The notes beneath the pieces were generated by a model that was not told the origin of the DNA, did no database searches, and worked only from the letters and a program-made list of their open reading frames with translations. The translations under genes were made by a program, and so were the position numbers. 64,000 nucleotides of DNA from Eubacteriales bacterium (GTDB taxonomy: Bacteria > Bacillota > Clostridia > Lachnospirales > Lachnospiraceae), in assembly GCA_030536995.1 (NCBI GenBank), contig JAUNOY010000005.1:48448-112447 (forward strand). Reading direction: 5' to 3'. This document shows positions 8,410 to 17,722 of the stretch, piece after piece (the stretch's first letter is position 1; each line of letters opens with the position of its first letter).

Positions 8410-9486
8410 ATGAAAGCATTTCTGATATTAGAAGATGGCCATGTATTTACAGGAACGAGCATTGGCTCTAAAAGAGAAGTTATCAGCGAAATCGTCTTTA
8501 ATACTTCCATGGCAGGTTACCTGGAAGTCATGTCAGACCCGACATATCTGGGACAGGCAGTTTGTATGACATATCCGTTAATCGGAAACTACGGAATCTG
8601 CTATGAGGATCAGGAATCCAGAAATACCTGGGTTGACGGAGTGATTGTTCGTGAATTATCCCGCATTCCAAGTAACTTCAGAAGCGTGGACACAATCCAG
8701 CACTTCTTAATGAAACACGATATACCGGGTATTGCAGGGATTGATACAAGAGCATTGACCAGAATCCTTCGCGAGAAAGGTACCATGAACGGTATGATCA
8801 CGGTTGATGAAAATTATGATTTAGATACAATTATCCCGCGTTTAAAAGCATATAAAAAAGAAGATGCAGTAGAAACTGTAAGCCGCCGCGAGAAGGAGCT
8901 TGTGAAGGGAAATGGTCCGAAGGTTGCTCTTATGGACTTTGGTGTGAGAAACAGCCTTGTAGCTGCTCTTACAGACAGAGGCTGTCAGGTGACGGTTTAC
9001 CCTGCACACACCAGTGCAGAAACAATCCTGAAGGATGCTCCGGATGGAATCCTTCTCAGTAATGGCCCCGGAGACCCGAAGGCAAATCCTTCTGTTATTG
9101 AGGAAGTAAAGAAACTGTATGAGGCAGAAATTCCGGTTATGGGTGTAGGTCTCGGACATCAGCTTATGGCACTTGCAGCAGGCGGAGATACTTATAAGAT
9201 GAAATGCGGACACAGAGGAAGCAACTATCCGGTTAAGGGGCTGGAGACAGGAATGACCTATATTTCTTCCCAGGGTCACGGATATGCAGTTGATGCCTCT
9301 GTTCTTGAGGAGAAAAATATTGCTAAAGTTTCTTATACAAATGTAAACGATGGCACAAATGAAGGTCTGGAATACATTGGAAAGAAAATCTTTACAGTTC
9401 AGTTCCAGCCGGCAGCCGAAGAAGGTGTGCAGTATACAAGTTCCTTATATAATAAATTTGTAGAAATGATGGGAGGGAATAAATAA
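8410..9486 (+). CDS. carA: Carbamoyl-phosphate synthase small subunit, glutaminase triad missing
   Basis: This 358-residue CarA homologue has the intact N-terminal domain (FNTSMAGYLEVMSDPTY, YPLIGNYGI) and a C-terminal class I glutamine amidotransferase domain. In the family this subunit hydrolyses glutamine and passes ammonia to CarB. Here the nucleophile elbow, normally GxCLGHQ, reads GVGLGHQ, so Gly247 replaces the catalytic Cys. The His-Glu pair, normally QxHPEA, reads QFQPAA, so Gln333 replaces His and Ala335 replaces Glu. Other family signatures (SNGPGDP, GHRGSNYPV) remain. All three triad residues are absent in an otherwise full-length frame, so the enzyme should not hydrolyse glutamine; ammonia-driven synthesis is the simplest inference. 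It overlaps carB by one base. Confidence 0.93.
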   Translation: MKAFLILEDGHVFTGTSIGSKREVISEIVFNTSMAGYLEVMSDPTYLGQAVCMTYPLIGNYGICYEDQESRNTWVDGVIVRELSRIPSNFRSVDTIQHFLMKHDIPGIAGIDTRALTRILREKGTMNGMITVDENYDLDTIIPRLKAYKKEDAVETVSRREKELVKGNGPKVALMDFGVRNSLVAALTDRGCQVTVYPAHTSAETILKDAPDGILLSNGPGDPKANPSVIEEVKKLYEAEIPVMGVGLGHQLMALAAGGDTYKMKCGHRGSNYPVKGLETGMTYISSQGHGYAVDASVLEEKNIAKVSYTNVNDGTNEGLEYIGKKIFTVQFQPAAEEGVQYTSSLYNKFVEMMGGNK

Positions 9487-12400
9487 TGCCAAAGATGAAA
9501 GACATTAAAAAGGTACTCGTTATTGGTTCCGGCCCGATTATCATCGGTCAGGCGGCAGAGTTCGACTACGCAGGAACACAGGCGTGTCGTGCGCTGAAAG
9601 AAGAGGGAATCGAGGTTGTACTTCTGAATTCCAACCCTGCAACCATCATGACAGACAAAGACATGGCTGACAGAGTCTACATCGAGCCTCTGACAGTAGA
9701 AGTTGTAGAACAGTTGATTATAAAAGAGAAACCGGACAGCGTTCTTCCTACACTTGGCGGACAGGCTGGTCTGAATCTTGCAATGGAACTTGCAGAGAGC
9801 GGCTTCTTAAAAGAGCACAATGTTCGTCTTATCGGTACGACTCCTGATACCATCAAGAGAGCGGAAGACCGTCAGGCATTTAAAGATACCATGGAAAAAA
9901 TTAACGAGCCGATCGCTGCTTCCAAGGTTGTTACAACTGTAGAAGACGGTGTGGCTTTCACAAATACCATCGGTTATCCGGTTGTTCTGCGTCCTGCATA
10001 CACACTTGGCGGAAGCGGCGGCGGTATCGCGTACAATGAGCCTGAACTGATTGAAATTCTGGAGAACGGACTTCGTCTTTCCCGTGTAGGAGAGGTTCTT
10101 GTAGAGAGATGTATCTCCGGATGGAAAGAGATTGAATACGAAGTAATCCGCGACAGCGCAGGAAACTGCATCACGGTATGTAACATGGAGAACGTAGACC
10201 CGGTTGGCGTCCATACAGGTGACTCCATCGTAGTTGCTCCGACACAGACATTGGGAGCGAAAGAGTGTAATATGCTCCGTACTTCCGCTCTGAACATCAT
10301 TACAGAGATTGGAATTACAGGCGGATGTAACGTACAGTTCGCTCTTCATCCGGAGAGCTTCGAATACTGTGTAATCGAGGTAAATCCACGTCTGAGCCGT
10401 TCCTCAGCTCTTGCAAGTAAGGCAACAGGATACCCGATTGCCAAGGTTGCATCCAAGATTGCGCTTGGATATACACTGGATGAAATTCCGAACGCAGTTA
10501 CAGGAAATACATTTGCAAGCTTTGAGCCGACCATTGACTACTGTGTAGTTAAGGTTCCGCGCCTTCCATTCGATAAATTTATCACAGCTAAGAGAACTCT
10601 GACCACTCAGATGAAAGCTACCGGAGAGGTTATGAGTATCTGTACAAACTTTGAGGGAGCTTTAATGAAAGCAATCCGTTCCCTTGAGCAGCATGTAGAC
10701 TGCCTGCAGTCCTATGATTTCAGCCATCTTACAGAAGAAGAGCTTCTTGAAGAGCTGAAGGTTGTGGACGACCGCAGAATCTGGAAGATTGCAGAAGCAA
10801 TCCGCAAAGGAATTCCGCAGGAGACAATCTATGATATTACAAAGATTGACCGCTGGTTCATTGACAAAATCGCAGTAATCGTTGAGATGGAGAACGCTCT
10901 GCAGACAGAGGAGCTTACAGGAGAACTTCTTCTGGAAGCGAAACGCATGGAATTTCCGGACAATGTCATTGCCCGCATGACAGGTAAGACAGAAGACGAG
11001 ATTAAAGCTATGCGTGAAGAATGCGGAATTAAAGCGGCATATAAGCTGGTTGACACCTGTGCGGGTGAGTTCCAGGCTGCTACTCCGTACTACTATTCTG
11101 TATACGGCGACAAAGAAACCGAAAACGAAGCCATTGCAACTCCGGATAAAAAGAAAGTTCTTGTACTTGGTTCCGGTCCGATCCGTATCGGTCAGGGTAT
11201 CGAGTTCGACTTCTGTTCCGTACACTGTACATGGGCATTCGCAAAAGAAGGATACGAAACAATCATTATCAACAACAACCCTGAAACAGTAAGTACAGAC
11301 TTCGATATTGCAGACAAACTGTATTTCGAGCCACTTACACCGGAAGATGTTGAGAATGTTGTAAATATTGAGAAACCGGACGGAGCAGTTGTTCAGTTCG
11401 GCGGACAGACAGCTATCAAGCTTACAGAAGCTCTTATTAAGATGGGAGTTAAGATTCTCGGTACTTCCGCAGAAGACGTAGACGCAGCAGAAGACCGCGA
11501 ACTCTTTGACGGAATTCTTGAGCAGTGCCAGATTCCGAGACCAAAGGGAGATACTGTATTTACTGCAGAGGAAGCAAAAGAAGTGGCAAACAGACTTGGT
11601 TATCCGGTCCTGGTACGTCCTTCCTATGTACTTGGCGGTCAGGGTATGAGAATCGCAGTAAGCGACGAAGACGTTGAAGAATATATCGGAATCATCAATC
11701 AGATTGCACAGGATCATCCGATTCTGGTAGATAAATATCTGGTAGGAAAGGAAATCGAGGTTGACGCTGTATGCGACGGCGAAGAAATCCTGATTCCTGG
11801 TATTATGGAGCATATCGAGCGCGCCGGCGTTCACTCTGGAGACAGTATTTCCGTATATCCGGTACAGACCATCAGCGAAAATGCAAAGGCAACTATTGCA
11901 GAGTATACACGCCGTCTTGCAAAAGCACTTCACGTTGTAGGTATGATTAACATTCAGTTTATCGTATGCGGTGAAGAAGTATATGTTATCGAAGTAAATC
12001 CGCGTTCCAGCCGTACGGTTCCTTATATCTCCAAGGTAACAGGAATCCCGATCGTACCGCTTGCAACAAAGGTAATTCTCGGATATAAACTGAAAGATCT
12101 CGGATATAAAGCCGGATTACAGGAAGAAGCGAAACATATCGCAATCAAGATGCCGGTATTCTCCTTCGAAAAGATTCGTGGAGCAGATATCAGCCTTGGA
12201 CCTGAAATGAAATCTACAGGTGAGTGTCTTGGTATTGCGGAAACCTTCAATGAGGCTCTTTACAAAGCCTTCATCGGAGCCGGTATCCGCCTTCCGAAAC
12301 ACAAAAATATGATTATCACAGTCAGAGACGAGGATAAAGAGGATATTATTCCGATTGCAAGAAGATTCGAAGCGCAGGGCTATCGTATCTATGCAACACT

Positions 12401-12701
12401 TGGAACTGCAAAGGTTCTCAAAGAGAACGGAATCAAAGTAATCCGTACCAATAAGCTTGAGCAGCCTGCTCCGAACCTTATGGACCTTATCCTTGGACAT
12501 AAGATTGATGTTGTCATTGATACTCCGCCTCAGGGTGTTGAGCATCAGAAGGACGGCTTCCTGATCCGTCGTAATGCCATCGAAACAGGTGTAAACGTTC
12601 TGACCTCCCTTGACACAGCAGAAGCGCTTGTGACAAGTCTTGAGAACACAGACCTCAATAATCTGACTCTGGTTGACATTGCAACAATTGATAAAAGATA
12701 A
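9486..12701 (+). CDS. carB: Carbamoyl-phosphate synthase large subunit
   Basis: This 1071-residue protein has normal family length. It contains two homologous ATP-grasp synthetase halves, the first opening with KVLVIGSGPIIIGQ at residue 9 and the second with KVLVLGSGPIRIGQG near residue 556. An oligomerisation segment lies between them, and a C-terminal MGS-like regulatory domain starts near residue 940 (IYATLGTAKVL). It makes carbamoyl phosphate from bicarbonate, ATP and ammonia for pyrimidine and arginine synthesis. TAATG overlap with carA and a GGGAGGG site show translational coupling. Nothing in the large subunit looks degraded, which argues that the complex is active despite the altered CarA. 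Confidence 0.97.
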   Translation: MPKMKDIKKVLVIGSGPIIIGQAAEFDYAGTQACRALKEEGIEVVLLNSNPATIMTDKDMADRVYIEPLTVEVVEQLIIKEKPDSVLPTLGGQAGLNLAMELAESGFLKEHNVRLIGTTPDTIKRAEDRQAFKDTMEKINEPIAASKVVTTVEDGVAFTNTIGYPVVLRPAYTLGGSGGGIAYNEPELIEILENGLRLSRVGEVLVERCISGWKEIEYEVIRDSAGNCITVCNMENVDPVGVHTGDSIVVAPTQTLGAKECNMLRTSALNIITEIGITGGCNVQFALHPESFEYCVIEVNPRLSRSSALASKATGYPIAKVASKIALGYTLDEIPNAVTGNTFASFEPTIDYCVVKVPRLPFDKFITAKRTLTTQMKATGEVMSICTNFEGALMKAIRSLEQHVDCLQSYDFSHLTEEELLEELKVVDDRRIWKIAEAIRKGIPQETIYDITKIDRWFIDKIAVIVEMENALQTEELTGELLLEAKRMEFPDNVIARMTGKTEDEIKAMREECGIKAAYKLVDTCAGEFQAATPYYYSVYGDKETENEAIATPDKKKVLVLGSGPIRIGQGIEFDFCSVHCTWAFAKEGYETIIINNNPETVSTDFDIADKLYFEPLTPEDVENVVNIEKPDGAVVQFGGQTAIKLTEALIKMGVKILGTSAEDVDAAEDRELFDGILEQCQIPRPKGDTVFTAEEAKEVANRLGYPVLVRPSYVLGGQGMRIAVSDEDVEEYIGIINQIAQDHPILVDKYLVGKEIEVDAVCDGEEILIPGIMEHIERAGVHSGDSISVYPVQTISENAKATIAEYTRRLAKALHVVGMINIQFIVCGEEVYVIEVNPRSSRTVPYISKVTGIPIVPLATKVILGYKLKDLGYKAGLQEEAKHIAIKMPVFSFEKIRGADISLGPEMKSTGECLGIAETFNEALYKAFIGAGIRLPKHKNMIITVRDEDKEDIIPIARRFEAQGYRIYATLGTAKVLKENGIKVIRTNKLEQPAPNLMDLILGHKIDVVIDTPPQGVEHQKDGFLIRRNAIETGVNVLTSLDTAEALVTSLENTDLNNLTLVDIATIDKR

Positions 12702-12721
12702 TAAATATTAAATACTAGACA

Positions 12722-12756
12722 GTACCGCACATCTGACAGGGTGTGCGGTATTTTTG
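12722..12756 (+). terminator. Rho-independent terminator after carB
   Basis: TACCGCACA (12723-12731) pairs with TGTGCGGTA (12742-12750), followed by five T. Confidence 0.9.
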
Positions 12757-12879
12757 GGTAAAACAGGTAATACAGAAAACAGTTTACAGAATTTAAAATA
12801 AAGAATATACTGAAATAGTGAAGTAAAAAAAGAGGATTTCCCGTTAAAGACAGGGAGAACAAAAAAGAAAGGGGAAGAA

Positions 12880-13782
12880 ATGGAAATTATTGAATTATTG
12901 AAGGTTATTCTTCTCGGCATTGTGGAGGGAATCACGGAATGGCTGCCTATCAGCAGTACCGGACATATGATACTTGTGGATGAATTTGTGAAGCTGAATG
13001 TGACAGAGGAATTTAAGAACCTGTTTTTTGTAGTTATTCAGCTTGGAGCGATTCTTGCAGTAGTGGTTTTGTACTGGAACAAGCTTTGGCCCTTCTGCAT
13101 AAAGAAGATTCCTAAAAAAATGCAGGTAGCCATTAATAAAAAGCCCGGATGGGCAAGATTATATCTGAATTTCAGCGAGAAATACTGCGATAAAGAGAAG
13201 TGGGTTTTGTGGTTTAAGATTATTGTGGCGTGTATCCCGACGATTGTGATTGCTCTGCCGTTTAACGACGTCATTGAAGAGAAGTTTAATAATTATGTGG
13301 TGGTCGCCATTGCGCTTATTGTCTACGGCGTACTGTTTATCGTGATTGAGAACTATAATAAAAAAAGAACAGCCGTCTGTGAGAATCTGGAAGACCTGTC
13401 TTTCAAAACTGCTCTGATTATCGGCGCATTTCAGGTGCTTTCCGTGATTCCGGGAACCTCCCGTTCCGGTTCTACCATCATCGGCGGTATTCTGGCAGGA
13501 ACTTCCCGTACCGTTGCAGCAGAATTTACATTTTTCCTTGGAATTCCTGTTATGTTTGGCGCCAGCCTACTGAAAATCCTGAAATTCGGTTTGGATTTCA
13601 CAGGTGCGGAGCTAATGATTCTCGGCGTTGGTATGGCAGTTGCCTTTGTGGTGTCCATTCTTGCAATCAAATTCCTGATGGGATACATAAAGAAACACGA
13701 TTTCAAGGCATTTGGCTGGTACAGAATCGTACTTGGTATTCTGGTACTTGGATATTTCATTGGTAAGACAATTCTGGCATAA
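12880..13782 (+). CDS. uppP: Undecaprenyl-diphosphatase (UppP/BacA)
   Basis: This 300-residue polytopic membrane protein removes a phosphate from undecaprenyl diphosphate to recycle the carrier lipid for peptidoglycan and other wall polymers; it is also linked to bacitracin resistance. Both family signatures are present: [15 protein letters not shown] at residues 15-29 and PGTSRSGST near residue 190. About eight hydrophobic segments are visible. The start has AAAGGGGAAG upstream. It is a single-gene unit closed by a bidirectional terminator shared with the convergent regulator gene. Confidence 0.96.
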   Translation: MEIIELLKVILLGIVEGITEWLPISSTGHMILVDEFVKLNVTEEFKNLFFVVIQLGAILAVVVLYWNKLWPFCIKKIPKKMQVAINKKPGWARLYLNFSEKYCDKEKWVLWFKIIVACIPTIVIALPFNDVIEEKFNNYVVVAIALIVYGVLFIVIENYNKKRTAVCENLEDLSFKTALIIGAFQVLSVIPGTSRSGSTIIGGILAGTSRTVAAEFTFFLGIPVMFGASLLKILKFGLDFTGAELMILGVGMAVAFVVSILAIKFLMGYIKKHDFKAFGWYRIVLGILVLGYFIGKTILA

Positions 13783-13808
13783 AAAAAGAGACTTCGGTCT
13801 CTTTTTTC
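13781..13808. terminator. Bidirectional terminator between uppP and the molybdate regulator
   Basis: AAAAAAGAGAC (13782-13792), loop TTCG, GTCTCTTTTTT (13797-13807). Confidence 0.92.
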
Positions 13809-14727
13809 ATATTTCCGAAAGTTCACCGACATGGGTGACATCATATCCTGAAAAGCTGTGAAGCTCCTCCCGGAATTCCTGTGAACATACAAGATTCAAA
13901 AGAATGGAATATGCGGAATTGTTCATTATCTCTGCCGGAAAGACAAGATACATGGTCTGCATATCCAGAGGAAGAAATTCTGTGTTTGGATAGTAGCGTG
14001 AAATAAATGCTTCTCCAAGAGCTGCATCGACAGAGCCTGATGCAACGGCAGCGGCAGACGCCATGTCAGAAATTGCTTCGCTTGTATATCCGTTTATGGA
14101 AGCTGCAGAAATACCGCTGGCTTTTAAATGGCGGTCAAACCAGATTCTCCGGCTGCTTCCGCGCTCTCGGTTCTGAAATCTGACATTTTTTTCCGGAAGG
14201 TCGGAAAGAGTCCGGATATTCAGTGGATTTTCCTTCTGTATATAAAAGCCCAGAGGATAATCGTAAAGACGGAGTAAGATAAGTCTTTCTCCGGGAATCA
14301 GGCATGTGATATCTTCCGGCTTAAGGCTGGCAGCAGCAATATGCGCCTTTTTGAAATAAAGGGCATAGAGGCTGTTGTAGCTGTTCATATGAGAATGAAG
14401 AATCGGGAGAGCGCCAGACTGTGCTGCAATTTTGCCAAGGAGATAATCCAGAGCGGGGGTATTTTGACCACAGAGGAGAATCCCGTTGGAATGGAGAAGA
14501 TAATCACGTTTCAGGAGCGAACTTTCCGGCGGAAAGGCAGAAGGCTGCACAGGAAGGGGAGCAGGTTCGCTGCCCATCAGATACTGTGCGAGCTGTTCTT
14601 CGCTGACACGGAGCTGCTTGCCTATTTTCGAGGAGACAAGCTCGCCTCGCTTAATCAGTTCGTAAACGGTGGTCTTCCGGATTTTCAGCCTGTCCGCGAC
14701 TTCCTGTGCAGTATAAAGTTTATTCAT
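13807..14727 (-). CDS. HTH (excisionase-type) regulator with PBP-like sensor domain, probable molybdate regulator
   Basis: This 306-residue protein has an N-terminal winged-helix HTH of the excisionase/MerR type (YTAQEVADRLKIRKTTVYEL, residues 5-24) ending near residue 52. It is followed by a long periplasmic-binding-protein-like domain (about 75-300). HTH plus PBP-like proteins of this type are usually found with molybdate or tungstate transport genes and act as cytoplasmic ligand sensors. It starts at ATG 14727 behind TAGGAG and overlaps the end of mop by eight bases, so both are co-transcribed leftward while modABC runs rightward. Binding of the shared promoter region at 14969-15062 is a reasonable inference. 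It is not the classical ModE architecture. Confidence 0.8.
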   Translation of the reverse strand: MNKLYTAQEVADRLKIRKTTVYELIKRGELVSSKIGKQLRVSEEQLAQYLMGSEPAPLPVQPSAFPPESSLLKRDYLLHSNGILLCGQNTPALDYLLGKIAAQSGALPILHSHMNSYNSLYALYFKKAHIAAASLKPEDITCLIPGERLILLRLYDYPLGFYIQKENPLNIRTLSDLPEKNVRFQNRERGSSRRIWFDRHLKASGISAASINGYTSEAISDMASAAAVASGSVDAALGEAFISRYYPNTEFLPLDMQTMYLVFPAEIMNNSAYSILLNLVCSQEFREELHSFSGYDVTHVGELSEI

Positions 14728-14932
14728 CAACTCCTACCATAACATTGGTAGCTTTAATAACAGCATATGCATCGGAACCGATTTCCAGTCCAAGCTCTTC
14801 AACTGCGGAGCAGGAGATTGTTGCAGTGATAATATTTCCGCCGCCGATATCGATGGATACGATAGAGTTAACAGCTCCTTTGTTGATATTTACAACTTTT
14901 CCTTTTAACTGGTTTCTGGCACTTAATTTCAT
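14720..14932 (-). CDS. mop: Molybdopterin/molybdate-binding Mop (TOBE) protein
   Basis: This 70-residue single TOBE domain (MKLSARNQLKGKV ... ATNVMVG) matches the small Mop 'molbindin' proteins that oligomerise and store molybdate or tungstate in the cytoplasm. Length and the SARNQLKG signature fit well. The start has AAAGAGGGAATTAA upstream. It is first in the leftward molybdate unit. Confidence 0.9.
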   Translation of the reverse strand: MKLSARNQLKGKVVNINKGAVNSIVSIDIGGGNIITATISCSAVEELGLEIGSDAYAVIKATNVMVGVDE

Positions 14933-14968
14933 TTTAATTCCCTCTTTCTTAAAATTGTTAGTTAATTT

Positions 14969-15019
14969 ATAATAGCATATATAAATTGAATTGACAAGTT
15001 AATAGGGATATTGTAGAAT
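14969..15019. promoter_or_regulatory. Back-to-back promoters of mop and modABC sharing one -35 region
   Basis: Rightward: TTGACA (14991-14996), 17-base spacer, TAGAAT (15014-15019). Leftward: TTGTCA (14997-14992 on the reverse strand), 17-base spacer, TATTAT (14974-14969). The two -35 hexamers overlap in the near-palindrome TTGACAA, so one bound protein could control both directions. Confidence 0.75.
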
Positions 15020-15063
15020 AAAAAATAACAAAACTGAATAAAACCGAATAAAAATGAATAAAA
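15011..15063 (+). repeat. Tandem 10-base repeats in the modA leader
   Basis: From the -10 region onward the sequence has a 10-base period: blocks ending GAATA at 15020, 15040, 15050 and 15060 (ACTGAATAAA, ACCGAATAAA, AATGAATAAA). One helical turn spacing suggests a cooperative protein-binding site; it could also be chance in AT-rich DNA. Confidence 0.5.
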
Positions 15064-15080
15064 GAAAGGCTGTAAGAGAA

Positions 15081-15926
15081 ATGAAGAAAAAAATTTTGAC
15101 CACATTGCTTGCAGGTGTATTTTGTATGAGTACCGTTGGTTCTGTGTCTGTATATGCGGCAGAGGATGTGAAAGGTGAGGTTTATGCCTTTATTGCAGCC
15201 AGCCTCAGTAATTCCATGGAGCAGATTCAGAAAGATTTTAATGAAATCCATCCGGATGTGGAGATACTTTACAATGCGGACAGTTCCGGTACGCTTCAGA
15301 CTCAGATTCAGGAAGGCGCACGCTGCGATTTATTTTTCTCTGCTGCTCAGAAACAGATGGATGTGCTGAAACAGGATAAGCTTGTGAAAGAGGATTCCGT
15401 AGTCGATCTTCTTGAGAATAAGGTTGTCCTGATTAAGCCTAAGGGGCAAGAGACGAAGGTTACAGGTTTTGAGAATATTACGGATGCCGCAAATCTTGCT
15501 CTTGCAGGGGACAGCGTTCCGGTAGGTCAGTATGCCCGTGAAATTTTTACAAATCTGGGAATCATGGAAGATGTAGAAAAAATGGAAATCAATGAGGGCA
15601 AGAATGTTTCGGAAGTTCTTGCAGCAATCAGTGAGGGCAGTAATGAGGTTGGCGTAGTGTATGCCACTGATGCTGCGTCTGTTGCAGATAAAGTGGAGAT
15701 TATCGCAGAAGCTCCGGCAGACAGTTTAAAGACACCGGTTCTTTATCCGGTAGGGCTGATTGAGAGCGCAGATGCGACGGAGGACGATGCGAAGGCAGCG
15801 GAAGTGTTTATGGAATACCTGCAGTCTGAAGAGGCAATAAAAGTTTTTGAAGAATATGGATTTTCGGCTGCTTTGTCTGAGGAACCGGAGGTTGTGACAG
15901 AGGAAGCCGAGGCAGCAGGAAAATGA
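15081..15926 (+). CDS. modA: Molybdate ABC transporter, substrate-binding protein
   Basis: From ATG 15081 this is a 281-residue exported protein with a clear Sec signal peptide (MKKKILTTLLAGVFCMSTV, cleavage near YAAE). An in-frame ATG at 15054 would add nine residues and lies in the repeat region. The mature part is the ModA/Sbp type-2 binding fold with FIAASLSNSM and the NADSSGTLQTQI segment lining the oxyanion pocket, and FFSAAQKQMD. There is no lipobox Cys at the cleavage site. It delivers molybdate (possibly tungstate) to ModBC, with which it overlaps by four bases. Confidence 0.93.
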   Translation: MKKKILTTLLAGVFCMSTVGSVSVYAAEDVKGEVYAFIAASLSNSMEQIQKDFNEIHPDVEILYNADSSGTLQTQIQEGARCDLFFSAAQKQMDVLKQDKLVKEDSVVDLLENKVVLIKPKGQETKVTGFENITDAANLALAGDSVPVGQYAREIFTNLGIMEDVEKMEINEGKNVSEVLAAISEGSNEVGVVYATDAASVADKVEIIAEAPADSLKTPVLYPVGLIESADATEDDAKAAEVFMEYLQSEEAIKVFEEYGFSAALSEEPEVVTEEAEAAGK

Positions 15927-16618
15927 TGGGGTTTTTGGAGGAAATAAACTGGAGCCCTCTCTGGATTTCTCTGAAAACAGGATTTATCGCTACAGTGCTT
16001 GCCTTTTTTATCGGCGTGTACTGTGCAAGTAAGGTAATGAAACTTAAACCTGTTACGAGGGGAATTCTGGATGGGTTTTTTACAATGCCGCTGGTGCTTC
16101 CGCCTACAGTTGCTGGGTTTCTGCTTCTGATGGTATTCAGTCTGAGAAGACCGTTCGGTGCGTTCCTTCTGGAGCAGTTTGATATAAAAGTGGTACAGAC
16201 CTGGAAGGGCTGTATTATAGCTGCCGCAGTGATTGCCTTTCCTCTTATGTATCGCAATGCAAGGGCGGCCTTTGAACAGGTGGATATCAATCTTGTTTTT
16301 GCAGGAAAGACCCTTGGAATGAGCGACAGGGCAGTTTTCTGGAAAGTGGTCATGCCTGCGGCAGGGCCGGGAATCGCTTCCGGCACAGTGCTTGCTTTTG
16401 CGCGTGCCATAGGAGAGTACGGAGCGACTTCCATGCTTGCCGGAAATATCCTTGGCAAGACAAGGACAGTTTCTGTTGCCATAGCCTCTGAGACTGCTGC
16501 AGGAAATTACGGGATAGCAGGCTTCTGGGTTGTGGTTATTCTTATCATCTCTTTCTTTATTGTGGCGCTGATAAATATTGTATCCGGCAGGGGAATGCGG
16601 ACAGGAAGGTGGCTGTGA
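15923..16618 (+). CDS. modB: Molybdate ABC transporter permease
   Basis: This 231-residue integral membrane protein has about five to six hydrophobic segments. The binding-protein-dependent transport EAA-type loop reads AGKTLGMSDRAVFWKVVMPAAGPG. This is the usual ModB size and fold, forming the channel with ModC. ATGA overlap with modA and TGATG overlap with modC place all three in one coupled transcript. Confidence 0.94.
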   Translation: MMGFLEEINWSPLWISLKTGFIATVLAFFIGVYCASKVMKLKPVTRGILDGFFTMPLVLPPTVAGFLLLMVFSLRRPFGAFLLEQFDIKVVQTWKGCIIAAAVIAFPLMYRNARAAFEQVDINLVFAGKTLGMSDRAVFWKVVMPAAGPGIASGTVLAFARAIGEYGATSMLAGNILGKTRTVSVAIASETAAGNYGIAGFWVVVILIISFFIVALINIVSGRGMRTGRWL

Positions 16619-17667
16619 TGGCATTAGAGGTTCATATTGTAAAAAAGCTGCATGGCTTTACCTTGCGCGTGAATTTTTGTACAGAAGGCTCCAATATGGG
16701 GGTTCTGGGAGCATCAGGAAGCGGAAAGAGCATGACGCTGCGGTGTATCGCGGGTATTGAAACGCCGGACGAGGGGAGAATTGTCATAAACGGAAGAACG
16801 CTTTTTGACTCGGAAAAGCATATAAATCTAAAGCCCCAGGAACGCCGTGTAGGTTATCTTTTCCAGAATTACGCGTTGTTCCCGACTATGACTGTGGAAA
16901 AAAATATTTCCTGCGGATTTCGTGGGGATAAGTCGGAGCGAAAAAAAAGGGTAAGGGATTATCTGGAGCGTTATCAGCTTGTGGGATTGGAAAAGCGTTA
17001 TCCTTCCCAGCTTTCAGGGGGGCAGCAGCAGAGAGTTGCGCTGGCAAGGATGATGATCGGAGAGCCGGAGGTAATTCTTCTGGACGAACCTTTTTCTGCT
17101 CTGGACAGTTATCTGAAAGACGTACTGCAAAGAGATATGGTGAATTTCCTGCAAGAATATAAGGGGGATATGATCCTTGTCACACACAGCAGAGATGAAG
17201 CATATAAATTCTGTGAGGAGCTGACGCTTCTGAAAGACGGAAGTGTTCTTGTTACGGGAGAGACGAAGGAGATTTTTGAGAATCCGAAGCTTGTGGAGGC
17301 TGCGCGTCTGACCGGATGTAAGAATTTCACGGCTGTACAGAAACTGGACAATCATAAGATTTACGCAGCAGACTGGGATGTAATCCTGTATACCAAGGAA
17401 TTTGTAGAGAGAAATATTACCTGTGCTGCTATTCGCGGACACTGGCTTCAGCCTTGCGAAAATGGAGGAAGAAACTGTATGCGCGCAGAAGCAGTGGAAT
17501 GTGTGGAAACTCCGTTTGAGCACCAGTATCTGGTAAGAAATAAAGATAATAAAGACAGCAGTCCGCTATGGTGGATGAAGCCTAAGGGAAGCTTTCAGGA
17601 ACTGGCATCAGAGGGGGTGCCCAAGTACATATACTTTCCGGAGGAACATATTATGCTGCTGAAATAA
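16618..17667 (+). CDS. modC: Molybdate ABC transporter ATP-binding protein
   Basis: This 349-residue ATPase starts at ATG 16618, overlapping the modB stop by one base, with AGGAAGG just upstream. Walker A GASGSGKS, signature LSGGQQQR, Walker [12 protein letters not shown] and H-loop VTHSRDEA are all present. The C-terminal 115 residues should hold the TOBE-like regulatory domain of ModC but are divergent and Cys-rich ([16 protein letters not shown]). Its place after modAB fixes the molybdate/tungstate assignment. Confidence 0.93.
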   Translation: MALEVHIVKKLHGFTLRVNFCTEGSNMGVLGASGSGKSMTLRCIAGIETPDEGRIVINGRTLFDSEKHINLKPQERRVGYLFQNYALFPTMTVEKNISCGFRGDKSERKKRVRDYLERYQLVGLEKRYPSQLSGGQQQRVALARMMIGEPEVILLDEPFSALDSYLKDVLQRDMVNFLQEYKGDMILVTHSRDEAYKFCEELTLLKDGSVLVTGETKEIFENPKLVEAARLTGCKNFTAVQKLDNHKIYAADWDVILYTKEFVERNITCAAIRGHWLQPCENGGRNCMRAEAVECVETPFEHQYLVRNKDNKDSSPLWWMKPKGSFQELASEGVPKYIYFPEEHIMLLK

Positions 17668-17702
17668 AATTAAGAGAGCTTATGGCTCTCTTAATTTTAT
17701 TT
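17663..17702. terminator. Bidirectional terminator between modC and the PucR-type regulator
   Basis: A perfect 16-bp stem, with arms at 17664-17679 and 17685-17700 (AAGAGAGC core), loop TTATG. Confidence 0.93.
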
Positions 17703-17722
17703 CAGGATATGGTACGGCGTAT

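Noticed and set aside
10662..11933. Long open frame on the reverse strand inside carB (over 400 codons)
   Set aside because: It is the mirror of codon bias in a strongly conserved gene, has no ribosome binding site and gives a Cys/Phe-rich sequence without family features.
17317..17667. Divergent C-terminal part of ModC considered as a separate fused domain
   Set aside because: Length and position fit a diverged TOBE region; no independent family could be recognised.
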